From Adiantum capillus-veneris (lineage: Eukaryota; Streptophyta; Polypodiopsida; Polypodiales; Pteridaceae), in the NCBI GenBank assembly GCA_014529385.2, contig CM043970.1:42091279-42155278 (forward strand): a stretch of 64,000 nt of DNA. Reading direction: 5' to 3'. Below, one piece after another: positions 45,955-59,675 of the stretch. Position 1 is the stretch's first letter, and every line of letters starts with the position of its first letter. Below the pieces are notes generated by a model, which was not told the DNA's origin, did not search any database, and saw only the letters and a list, made by a program, of their open reading frames with translations. The position numbers were made by a program, and so were the translations under genes.

Positions 45955-46412
45955 AATTGTATTTCCATCAACTACATTTCCCTCCCCATCAATCACTTCT
46001 TCATTCAAATCCACCCTAGGTCGCCTCATTCGAAAGTGATCTAGTGTTGTCTGCTTCTTGTCACGTTTTGGCCTACCAATTCTTTGACCCACAATCCTAA
46101 CAGCTTCTGAGACATCTCTTGAGTTCTCAGCCTACAAAAACGAAAAGACTATAAACATATACCTACATTGAAGGACTTGGTTTAAAAAAGACTTCTATGA
46201 CTAGAGTATACAAAGGTCTCTTTTAAAAAACAATTAGCAAGATCTAAACATGAACAAACTTAAAAGCAATACAAAACCTAACGGAAAAAATTATAGGATA
46301 ATGAATACAAAACAAATCCACTTTAACAAGAGTAAGAAGACATCTACCTCGTGACTTGGAGCTTGCCGAGTGCGAGTAGATACTAAAGTTTTGAGATCTT
46401 CTTTTACGCTTC

Positions 46413-46440
46413 CTACAAAAACAATATAGCATACCACTTT

Positions 46441-46478
<38 letters not shown>

Positions 46479-46544
46479 CCTTTAGATGTTTGGTCTCATA
46501 GATCATTTCGACTTCTTGAAGACGTTAATATAACATTTCATTTC

Positions 46545-46587
<43 letters not shown>

Positions 46588-46649
46588 TTTAAGGTTTCGG
46601 TCTCATAAGTCATGTTGGCCTCTTGGAGACGTTAATATAACAGTTCATT

Positions 46650-46692
<43 letters not shown>

Positions 46693-46998
46693 ATGCACAA
46701 GTTCTGACTTCTCTCTCTTTATCTCTCTCTCTCTCTCTCTCCCAAGGGCTCAAGCCCCGCTGCCTCAGCTTGACTCCTCTGTGGCGTCGTGAGTCTTTAG
46801 CCGGGAGTCGCCACTGCTCAGCCCTCACGCTCGCGGCTCGAGACTCCTCAGCCCTGCAGGCGCACGCAGCACACTGCTCGCGAGAGTCCGCGACTAGACT
46901 TTCCTCACCCGCGCGGCGTTTCCCTCCTGAGTTGGGGCTTCGAAGTTCGAAGGTAGCAAGGTTCAAAAGCGAAAACCGCAAATTTCAGCACAGAAATT
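46413..46998. repeat. CT-microsatellite minisatellite and GC-rich flank of the hAT gene
   Basis: (CT)n blocks at 46445-46475, 46548-46583, 46651-46690 and 46722-46742 separate two copies of a unit ending GACGTTAATATAACATTTCA or a one-base variant. A related copy is at 23732-23795. From 46745 to 46985 the sequence is GC-rich without a clear frame. Confidence 0.75.
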
Positions 46999-47157
46999 TA
47001 CCAACGTATCCCACGTAAAAGGTACTCGCGATCTTCATAAAAATAGAAAAAAAACTACTTTTGGAGGCTTGTATCTATTTATTGGTTAGTGGGTTTCAGA
47101 TCCATATTATAATAGCCCGTGTGTTGAATTGGCTGAAAAGAAGCTTCCGGAATCCGG
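46999..47157 (-). repeat. Right arm of the 160-bp inverted repeat pair
   Basis: Inverse of 34234-34392. It adds one T in the TTTTTTTCTATTTTTATG run and a few substitutions. Confidence 0.75.
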
Positions 47158-49892
47158 GTTCCACGCTTTACGTTGGTGGGATCCTTTGACAGCTCTTGCC
47201 TCATGAAATTACACGGCCCTCAATCTTCCCTGATGAAGCAGGTGCCCCTTTTCGTACACAGGCAGCCTGGCAGGTGACAAGCTTCACGTAAGCACAAAAC
47301 CAGTAACAACAAAGTAAAAGTAAAAGTAAAAGTAGCAGTCGACGCCGGTTCTCCAGCATGGAAGCTGATTTCTCGCCTTTCTTTCAGAGCGCGGGCTGAA
47401 CGCAGAAATGCAGCTTATGGGGCACACCATCGAAATTTGCAAGGGGCCTCCAAAGCTGCGTTTAGAGGGCCTATGGGGGAGCCCTCTAAGGCGCATGTCA
47501 CACTAGGGCACCCAAGCGGTGGCCAAGCCAAGGTGGCGGCCAACCATTTGTTGTGCAACGAAAAGCAATCTTGGCCTCGCGAGCGTGTCAGAGGGACGGC
47601 CTCAACCCCTCGGCCAACATTTCAAAAACGGAGGCCATTTGCAAAAGGTAAGGCGGGATTGCGTCCAATTCGCATTGAGCTCTGGCGGCAAGCGTGGAAC
47701 CCGGATGCACTACCACCTGGGTATCAATGATTAGCTTCTCCAATCGGTCGACTTTTCAATTCAAATCCAATGGGACTCGAAATGGGTGATCACCAACAAA
47801 AAGATCACTCGGGCGCCCACCTAAGTGTGACAAGGGCCTAAGATGATTGAATTAAAAGAAAAAGAAGAGGGCTTGGTTGAGGTGAACGACCCTCTCTGCA
47901 TGACTCGTACGACCCTCTCTGTCGCATCGTCCCTTTCTCTTTTCTCAATCCTTTCCTTTGCACACTATCAAGAAATGCGCAATGCGGCTAGGAAAGCACC
48001 AAGTCTCTGACTATGAGGATTCGTAGCAAAATCAAGCAAGGCGTAGATGATTTGAAGCTAAAATCACACTCAAAAATATCAAAATCCTAGTTATGAAAGC
48101 TCCTTCTTCAAAAAGAACCAAGGTTAACTCAAAACACTTGTGTGTGTGAAGATTAGGTGTAGCCTCGCTCCCGATTGCACAGATGCAGTGCTCTTTCAAC
48201 CTGTTAAAACCCTTAAATTGATGCTTCGATTCTCCGTCGTGACCATTTCATGGAAGCTTTAGAACTTCATTGGAGAATCCCATAGTTATTTGAGGAGGGG
48301 AAACCCTATTTGGAGGCCTCACAGCCTTGAACATGTAGTGGAAGCAATACGGGACTGCATTAGCACCCTGTATTGGAATGGTTGTATCTCCTTGCTTATA
48401 TGCCCAAATGAGCTCATTCTTGTCTCTCTAAGTTCCTTATCAACTTGAGAAACGATGGCACCATCATTGATGTGGAATTTTGAGCCATTTATGAGCTATT
48501 TTTAGGCTATTTTTGACCATTTTATGGTCATTTTTAATCCAAAAATACCCCTTTTTGTCCGTAAAATGGCCAAACGAGTTGGAAAAAAATCCGATTTAGT
48601 TCAAATTTAATGTTGAACCTCGTTTTTCCACTTGGTAAGGACGTTGGACACGTCTTTACGTTCGCACGTGAAACCTGCTATTTTTGGCCAAGATCGCCTG
48701 CATTGAACTTTCTAGGCAAAACGAGCGTGCCACTTCGAAACACTTGATGTCGACGTCCCCAGCGTCGCCTTCTCAGCAAGGTATGTACACACTTGCAACC
48801 ACGGCATCTGGTTTCGCATATATCACACTATGTACACCGTAGCATTTGGTCCCACACATCAAAAACATTAAGAGTGAGATATATATTTTTATTTTCACAT
48901 TACACGCGTGCCACATCACGAAATCCACCCCCTCTCAATATGCACATCCTCTAACATGTGCCACACATATCTTTTTGCAGCATCAATCTTCATTTAAGTC
49001 CACTAATAGCCGATTTTCGGAAATCAAAGGGGGAAAAAAAAATTTATCGTTCCTTTGTCGAAGCCTTGGCGACATCATCGGAAGGAAAGAAAGAAGACGA
49101 GCAAATCTTGCGACACCGACACCAAAACAAGCAAAGGCGCCGAAGGCATGCCCCGGCCGACCTCGAAAGTGACGAATGTGCTACACCGACGCACCAGCTA
49201 GGCCGCCATTCGCCGGCATTGTAGCCACGACGCCCTCTTCAGTAAAACCGTAGTTTATCATCATTTTTTTTCCCAGTTTCAACCAAATCTTGTTAAAAAA
49301 TCCCAAACTTGTAAATTCTCATCTCTCTAAGTGATGGTCACAAAGGCCCACCTAGAGGTTTCCCTTATAATATTTCCCAAGACAAAGCAAGGGTCAACCA
49401 CCCAAGGCCCACCGCCTTGCTTTGTCTCCCTTGATTAGATTACCCTAATCACATCAGATTATCCTAATCTAAAGCAGCCAACACCTATAAAAAGACACTG
49501 AGAGGTCACTATCGGGGGGGGGGGCAAGTTTATCAGAGGTCATCACTTGGTACTATTTTGGTGGGAGGGATTGGCAACATTTGCATCACAAGAGAGGGGA
49601 CTTAGTGTATCGATTTTCTTTGGGAATTTGTACTATGTAAAGAAGCTATGTCTACATTTCGACTCCAACGGTTAATGCACACACACTCATGTTAGCAAGG
49701 TTCTCGTGTTGGTGGGTCATCTCTAGAGAGCGCACCAAGTAGGCTCACTATCTCTCTATCACCATGATTTGCCACCTCGCCGGAAATAAGGTTGCTGTAA
49801 ATATTGCAAGAGAATAATTCTCCCTCACATCCCCGAGGGTTTTCATCATCTATCTATTCTCTCTGTCATTCTCTCTCTCTCTCTTTCCCTGT
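47158..49892. other. LTR-like and unassigned sequence
   Basis: No supported gene. 48040-49230 shares words and order with 56040-57350 (GCATATATCACACTATGTACA, then GTGCCAC.TCACGA and TGCACATCCTC), so it is probably a diverged LTR of the same family. 49330-49890 resembles a retroelement leader with a G-run at 49514-49523 and a (GT)n at 49890-49906. Confidence 0.4.
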
Positions 49893-50597
49893 GTGTGTGT
49901 GTGTGTGGAGAGTCCGTGGTATTTCAAACCACCGTGTCTGCGTCCTAGCCACTCAAAGCTAGGTGGTGCCCCATGTTCGCTTCATCGTGACCGGCTTCCG
50001 GCGTGCATCGGCTCCCGGCGTTTTAGAGGCCATCGGGGCCCGTGTTGCGCTTTGAGCTCGTCACCGGGAAGCTCACTGCCTAAGAAGCCTCCTTATCGAG
50101 TTTCCCAAGATCAAGAAGAGGAAATCATGAGGCATGTCCAAGAATTGGTAGACAAAGGGATGGTGAGTCCTAGCCCCTTTCCCTTTTGTTCTCCAGTCCT
50201 TTTAGTGAAAAAGAAAGATGGTACATACCGCATGTGTGTGGACTATCAAGCACTAAACCATACCACTATCAAAACCAGATTTCATGTACCTCGGGTAGAA
50301 GATCTATTTGATAAGCTACAAGTCTCTACCTACTTCAGTAGGATTGACCTTAAAAGTGGCTACCATCAACAAATAAGGATAGTGAATGAAGATATCCTAA
50401 AGACCGCGTTTCGTACAACGTTTGGCCTTTATGAATATCTAGTCATGACTTTTGGTTTGAATAATGCACCAACCACGTTGGAGAGGGGGAATGAGAAAAC
50501 ATGCTTGGCACAACAACAAAGGCCTCCCTATAGCTCAGGATATCCACAACACCCCTATCCTCTCAGAAAACACCTTCAAAAACACTCTTTACACTAG
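49893..50597 (+). pseudogene. Ty3/gypsy reverse transcriptase fragment
   Basis: From about 50080 the frame reads [57 protein letters not shown], and [20 protein letters not shown]. These are the fingers and first palm motifs of Ty3/gypsy reverse transcriptase. It breaks off at about 50480, before the catalytic YxDD-type motif, and continues as unrelated sequence, so it is inactive. It is the only plus-strand pol remnant in the window. Confidence 0.8.
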
Positions 50598-52883
<2,286 letters not shown>

Positions 52884-53564
52884 TTAGGTGGGTTGCCCAT
52901 TCCCCTTGGCTACAATCTGATGCACCTCAGGCACTAGACTTCTTTCAAAATACAACTTAAGCCCCACACCGTTTACCCTATTCCTAAGAAGCCTACCATT
53001 TGCTCTTACAAACTGATAGGTCCCATTTGGAAATGCCTTCTGCACTTTATACGAACCTGTCCACTTCTTTTTGAACTTTTTTTGGAACATGAAATCCAAG
53101 TAACTCTCGTACTTCATGACCAGATATCCTTCCTCTATCCTCTTGTCTGGCAAGTTCTGATTGAACTTGGCAACCCGCTTCTCTCTCTGCTTCACATAGT
53201 AGTTCGCTGTTGCTTTTCTTTCCATCTGCAAAGCCTCCAAACTAGCTATCAAATCCTGTAATACTCCTTGTTGAGTGGCATTGATATGCCACATACCCTT
53301 CAAAGCACCTAATTGTGCATGCACCAACAATACAGCCTCCTTAGCATAGACTATCTTGAACGAAAAGAAATTTGTAGCTACTTTATAGGAAGTCCTATCC
53401 TTCTCTAGATCTGTTTCCCAGTCAATCTCCTGCTTATACACGTACTTCGTTAACATTTTGATGATTTTCCTACTAGCACTCTCGACTAGACCATTGCATT
53501 GGGGGTGATAGGGTGAGGAAAACCGATGATGAATCTTTAGCTTTTCCACTAATGCTGCACGCAT
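52884..53564 (-). pseudogene. Ty3/gypsy integrase C-terminal region
   Basis: Minus-strand frame with HHRFSSPYHPQCNGLVESAS (end of the integrase core, including the catalytic E in the NG.VES context), then a Lys-rich linker and KKKWTGSYKVQKAFPNGTYQ, the chromatin-side GPY-like domain. It continues upstream as degenerate core sequence to about 53900 in broken frames. Confidence 0.75.
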
Positions 53565-55726
53565 GAGCTTGCTTCTAAACCCCTAACCCTTATCAGAAAC
53601 TAGCACCCACCATGGAACACCAAAGTGGGAACAAATGTTACCGAAGACAAACTGAGCTACTACATTAGCATTCACTTCCTTCATAGCCTTGGCCTCGACC
53701 CACCTTGTAAGGTAGTCAATGGCTACTACCACGTACTTCTTACTGCTTGTAGACTTTAAGAGAGGACCTATGGCATCCAGACCTCACTTTTCAAAAGCAC
53801 TTTTGTGCGACGATGGCACCTTGTGACTCTGCTACCAATTGTCTTTCACCTATGGTGTGACAATCATGGCATGTTTTGCACCAGTAATGCACGTCCTTCA
53901 CTAGGGAAGGCCACTAAAATCTTGCTCTTAGCACTCTAAACAGAACTTGGTCTTTGTCCTAATTCCCACTTTCTTTGTGTCATTGCTCCAGCACCATACC
54001 TATGTCTTCTTTATACATCACCCTTCTTAGCACTACGTCACGTCCATAGTTCATTAGATCTTCACCTACCAGTGTGAATTTGTGTACCTTCTCCACCACT
54101 CTTCTCCTCTATAACTTGGACAAACCCTCTAGACACTGCCTTGTGCTAAAAAATCCTTCAATCTCCTTCAAAGTCTCCATACCTGCATAAGTGGCTAGGG
54201 CCACATATAAACCTGCAACATGCACCTGCACTTTGCTACTTGCTAATTGGTCTGCCTCTTGATTCTGATTTCTCGTTACATGCTTGAACTAAACTTCTTC
54301 AAAATACTTTATCAGTTTCTTGATGGAAAAGAGCCAATGCTTCAGAGAATCCCGCTTTGCCTATCATTGACCTAACAATTGCTTGATGGCTAGTAACACA
54401 TCTCCCTTCACCAACAACCTGGAAATGCCAAATTCTATACACTACTTCAAGCCCAAATGCAGAGTGAGATACTCCGCATCATTATTGGTGTGGACATCCT
54501 CCAGATCATACGCCTTAAAAAATATAGCTTTTTCGTGTGGGTCGTGTATCACCACACCTCCATGTGCCTTTTGGACCCTTCAATACGCTTCATCAAACCA
54601 CATTCTAAAAGCATTCTCCAAATCAGGCTCCTCCTTAGCTTCATCTCGCACCACCATTGGATAGGCTGGCAAATCAACGGCCTTGCTGACAAGAATGTCC
54701 GCCAAGTGAGACCGACTCGTATGATCGACCTTGAACTCAAACTTGAACTCTTGCAGCTCCAACACCCACTTCATAATCCTCCAAGTGAGACCACCTCATA
54801 TGATTGACCTTGAACTCGAAATCGAACTCTTGCAGCTCCAACACCCACTTCATAATCCTCCTTCCTGGCTTGAAATGTAGCACTACCGCTGGCAATAGAT
54901 TGTTAGCTTTCAACACAAAAAAATTATACACAATTAGATGCACTTTAAACTTCTTGCAAAGAAGCAAAGACCAAATCCATCACCTACTGCACTGCTTCGG
55001 TGTAGGTAGCTACTCCTGGGCTAATCACTATGCTCTCAAAGTATATTTTCTTGTAACTTCTCCCTACCTTTTGTAGTAAGACCGCTCCGATAGCAAGTGT
55101 GCCTACCGTCATAGACACATAAAAGTCATCTCTCGATTGGGAGGACACACCATTGGCAACTGACACAAAATTTCCTTGACCCTATCAAAAGCCTCCTGAG
55201 CTTCCTCATCCCACTCATAAACGTGCATCGGTTGAGCTCTCTTTTGAAGAGGATGTACATATTGTGATAACATCCAAAAAAAAGCGTGAAAGATACTTTA
55301 GCTTATGAACAAACGAAGCCAAACCTTGAGCATTTGATGGCGGCTCCATCAACACCAACGCTTTCACCTTCTCGGGATCAGCCTCTGTACCATTTTGCGA
55401 CACCACATGACCCAACAGGTGTCCTCAAGGTTGTGCTAGCTTGCACTTCTTGGGGTAAGTTGACCTCCTTCTTCATCAAGCCTTTGAAAGCATAACTGCA
55501 GCTTCAATGGATACTCTACTCTTAAAATATAGCAAACTATATCATCCATGAAGACCCTAATAAACTGGCCCAAGTATGGAAAAAATACCTTGTTCATCCA
55601 ATCCTGGAAGGTGGCATATGCATTTACCAACCCGAACGGCATCCTGCTATGTCGAAATGTGTGCGGTCTAGCTGGGAAGGTGCAAAACCTCTGGCTATGA
55701 GGGTTTGTGACAAGAGTCACAAACAC
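53565..55726 (-). pseudogene. Degenerate Ty3/gypsy pol: reverse transcriptase, RNase H, integrase core
   Basis: In order on the minus strand: SRMPFGLVNAYATFQDWMNK with FMDDIVCY (palm; the catalytic aspartates are FMDD) at 55660-55540, HVVSQNGTEADPEKVKAL at about 55400, an RNase H-like part (MKWVLELQEFKFEFKVDHTS) duplicated at 54967-54740 and 54774-54580, then integrase core fragments to 53570. Many stops and frameshifts. No gag lies between 55726 and the LTR-like sequence, so the 5' part is deleted. Confidence 0.7.
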
Positions 55727-57376
55727 ATTGTGAAAAGCATTTGTGGAGTATCTCCAACCCTCTTTCTAAGTGTGACTGAAAGTCTAAGACCATTTGTGAC
55801 AGCAAAGTCACAAACCCTCTTTCCTATCGTGCTTGGAAATTGCTTGTTTTTGTAGTTGAGATTATGATGAGAGGATCATCAAATCACATGCAATTTCACT
55901 TAAAAAGACCATTTAAAAAAACTAAAGTTTCATCCATGAAACCTCGATGCTCATACAAGCACAAATCTCAATCAAAACCCAAACCTCTTTCATGGTATCA
56001 TGTAGCCTCCCCCCCAATTACATAGTCGTAACATCAAACAGCTGAAAGGAATACACGAGCTTCCACCTTCATGGTGACAATTTTCTGAATTTGCAAAGAT
56101 TTAAGAGCTTTTGAAGTGAAGCCCACACACCATTTTGATAAGGGGAAACCCTAATTCACTCCCTCACTAGCTCGGATACAAGATTACGAAGAGGCGGGAC
56201 TACCCTACACATAGACTGAGCAACCATGGAAGCAATTACACAATAGAGAAAAATTACAAGTTTTTTGTATTAAAAGCAATCCTCTCTCTCTCTTACCCAC
56301 AGTATTTTCAGCTGATGTGTCATTTTTAAGGTCATTTTTCCACTTTGGACCAAAACTAGGCCATTTTCATCTCATTTTTGACCCAAAAAATACCATTTTT
56401 TATGCAAAAAATCCCAAACGGAGTCAAAAAAATCCCTAAATTTTCGGGATCACTCACATAAGCATAAAAAGCATAGATAAGCATCATTTTTCATCAATAT
56501 ACCATTTTGGGTAACTTTCATGAAATTCTGCAACAGCACCTGTTAGCTACTATTTTTGGTAGTTTTTGCCCACATCAGTCTTTATAGGCGCGATTAGTGT
56601 GCCACCATGAAACACTTGGAATATGTACATTGCCAAACCAAATTAAGCACATAGATTGAGCAACCATGGAAGCAATTACAGAGTAGAGCAAAATTGCAGG
56701 TTGTTTCTGTAAAAAGCAACCCTCTCTTTCTTACCCATGGCATTTTCAGCTGAAGTGTCAATTTTAAGGCCATTGTTCCACATTGGATCAAAACTTGACC
56801 ATTTTCAACTCATTTGTGACCCAAAAAATACCATTTTTGATGAAAAAATCCCAAACAGAATCAAAAAAATCCCCAAATTTGTGGGATCACTCGCATAAGC
56901 ATAAAAAACATAGATAAGCATCATTTTTAATCAATTTACCATTTTGGATCACTTTCCATGCAATTTTGCAACGGCACCTGTTAGCTGTTATTTTTGACAG
57001 TTTTTGTCCGCATCAGTTATTATAGGTTAGATGAGTGTGCCACCATGAAACACTTGGAATATGTACATTGTCAAAACAAATTAAGAATCTTATCAAGTGT
57101 TAAATCACGCAAAGACGCCACATCAAGGGCCAAAACTCCCCAGATAGGTATGTACATGATAGCGACCGCAGTAGCCGCTTTAGCATATATCACAATATGT
57201 ACATTGTTGCTTTCCTTTCCATGCATCGAGAAGTGTCAAAAGTGAGGTGAATGTTTTTATTTCACACTATGTACATGCCACGGCACGACATCCAGCCCCT
57301 TTGAACCTGCACATCCTCCGGCATGTGCCAACATTTTCCTTAAAGTTGGTGAAGATAGCAACAATTGCTTCAATTT
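55727..57376. repeat. LTR-like region with a 436-bp tandem duplication
   Basis: A segment from about 56215 to 56650 is repeated at 56640-57085 (both contain TTTTCAGCTGA, ACCCAAAAAATACCATTTTT and ACCATGAAACACTTGGAATA). It shares sequence with 48040-49230. Most likely it is the 5' LTR of the minus-strand pol remnant. No gene. Confidence 0.5.
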
Positions 57377-58638
57377 TGTCGGGGGTTCCATCGTTGCATA
57401 GCTCCAATGACCAACAAAATTATCAATCCGGAGGGATTTTCTACCCGGCTAGGGCATGTAAACACTCACACAATTAGTGAGCTAATCATGGCAACACGAA
57501 TGGTTAACTCTATGAGAGGAGCTTCTCGGACTATGGAGGAGCTAAGCCACAATGAAGGGAAATCTCTACATCCACTTCTCTTCACCTCTAATCAACCCAA
57601 TCACACCCACTAATGATTACAAGATGCACACAACACTAATCCTATCATGCAGCACACTAATTTCAAGCACACACATATAGATCTATCGAGCACCACACTT
57701 CAATCAAACCTACATGCACACACAAGCAAAAGTGGGAAATCACACAAGATTAGAGAGGGATTAACCACTAGTTAGTTAAGATCTAGTTACTCTAAGCATC
57801 ATAGGCAATCATAAGAAGCATGAGAGAGGCATAGTGAAAGAGAATGAATCATTGAATAGTGTTAATCAAATGTCATGAGCAAGGAGAAGCTCAAGGACTC
57901 CATATCCACACACCTCAAGAGTGAGCTAATCATGGCAACACGAATCGTTAACTCTATGAAGTGAGCTTCTGGGACTATGGAGGAGCTAAGACACAATGAA
58001 GGGCAATCTCCATATCCACTTCTCTTCACCTCTAATCAACCCAATCACACACACTAGCAATCGCAAGACGCACACAACACTAATCCTATCATGCAGCACA
58101 CTAATTGCAAGCACACACACATAGATCTATAGAGCACCACACTACAATCATAAGAAGCATGAGAGAGGCATAGTGAAAGAGAATGAATCATTGATTAGTG
58201 TTAATCAAATCTCATGAGCAAGGAGAAGCTCAAGGACTCCATATCCACACACCTCAAGAGCTCTCACCAAAGAGTGCTCTCAACAACTGAGCTTGAGAAC
58301 CCTAGTTTCTTTTACACATTGCCTTATGTACCTAGGGTAAAAATATGCAATGTCCGAGTGCCCAAGGCCTTTAGGGCTCCACCATCGACTGAATCTGCAA
58401 CCTAGGCACACTAACTGACCTATTCTTTACACCTTGGAACTCCCATTGAGCCCGTAACGCATTAAAATATTACAATGGCTTGAAATATATCAAAAATTTA
58501 CAATACATGACCATTTTGGAAAAACGTGGAAAATGTGTAGCTCCAATATTTACTGCTTCTTCACTTTGATTTTCAATGTGCATTTGTACGTCTTCGGTCT
58601 TTAGCAACTTCTGTTAACTAACGTTGACGTAGTTAACA
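57377..58638 (-). repeat. 3' LTR of retroelement copy R (1262 bp, internally duplicated)
   Basis: The minus strand starts TGTTAACTACGTC next to the polypurine tract and ends GAACCCCCGACA. It matches the LTR at 25302-26112 but is 451 bp longer because a segment is doubled: GTGAGCTAATCATGGCAACA at 57477 and 57922, and CATGAGCAAGGAGAAGCTCA at 57875 and 58213. Confidence 0.75.
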
Positions 58639-58655
58639 TTCCCCCCTTCCGATTT
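58639..58655 (-). promoter_or_regulatory. Polypurine tract of copy R
   Basis: The minus strand reads AATCGGAAGGGGGGAA just before the LTR start. Confidence 0.7.
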
Positions 58656-59675
58656 TAGTGCTCGTCTGGTTGATTGTCTTCATTTATCGTTGAATTTTTT
58701 GATGAGGTCAATTTGCTACAGCATCTTTATTGGTCCAAATATGTCTGATGTGAGAGATGATGTTGCATTTGTCCATTGTAATAGCATAATGACGAGGCTG
58801 CTGTTTATTTATGAAAAGTATGTATAAGGGAAGTAGAATGATGAGGTCCTAAATTAGGGTCTAATACCTGGATAACCAAAGGGAAAAAACCCAGTGGAAA
58901 AAAGTACCTTTGGGATAAGCGTATTATTGGAGTACTTACTAGCATGGGAAATATTAATAAAGTACTCAAGGGATTACTTGCTGATAGATATGGAATTAAA
59001 AAGGCAGCAAATATGAGAGGGTAGAAACATTGGTTTGCTTGTTGTAGTCCACTCGAGGTGCATAGGTGGAAGCAAAACAGAGTGTCTAATGCATATGTCC
59101 AATAATGGGACATCTTATTTATGCATACAGAGAAATGCATGGGAAACAATATGCTATGAAATAAATATTTTGAGGGGTTCTTCAGAAAGATGGTGTAGCT
59201 ATAAAATCATATGACATGGATTAGCAAGTTGGCACCCATTCAAGAATGGTTTTCGTTGACGAGGATATGTGCCCTCATCTTACTGTGCACTATGCGTGAG
59301 TGTTGGACTCTACGACACTCCACCAATTGTAAGTTAATAGACTTCGACTCTTATGCTCATCTCATCCAACATGAGTGACATGACTTAGATATGCTCAACT
59401 CTCACAGCTTGAGCGTAAGCCTAATAACTAAGACTCTTAGCACATAGTTTAATATGACTTGAAGATTTGGGACTAATGATTTGCTCATTTTATGGCTCAG
59501 TAGCCTGATTCTGACTATGCCAAAGAGTGTTTTTTGCACCCTAGCGAATCGACTTTTTACATTCTTGTGCTTACTACAAACATTTCTTCAGGTAAAAGTA
59601 CGCTTGAATCCTCAAAAAGAGGATTAGTGAAGGACCAAGTTGGCATTGAAGGTTTCTTTTGCCATATCTATTTTA
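58656..59675 (-). other. 3' untranslated region of copy R
   Basis: About 1 kb between the polypurine tract and the last coding segment. No gene supported. Confidence 0.5.

Larger units (their letters stand above)
34984..46412 (-). pseudogene. hAT-family transposase gene split by an LTR retrotransposon
   Basis: Exons at about 46412-46348 and 46131-45955 (a TTTTTGTAG acceptor precedes each) are followed, after the 8.9-kb insertion, by 37035-34984. With the duplication removed the frame reads through the insertion point (GNTIQEVNVDEVENN). The N-terminal part has GRPKRDKKQTTLDHF and a zinc finger (KCTWC with a distal HAESKAH). Then come IDDSTDLTFEKHM, GFASDGASCMRGVNN, and the C-terminal dimerisation region with VIPVSTAACERGFSKQNRI. 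This matches hAT transposases of the ZNF862-like type. A frameshift near 36775 separates the zinc-finger frame (ending RWDL-stop) from the catalytic frame, so the gene is doubly dead. Confidence 0.85.

Noticed and set aside
47437-47734. Short GC-rich open frames
   Set aside because: Two overlapping frames of similar length without recognisable sequence; probably chance in GC-rich DNA.
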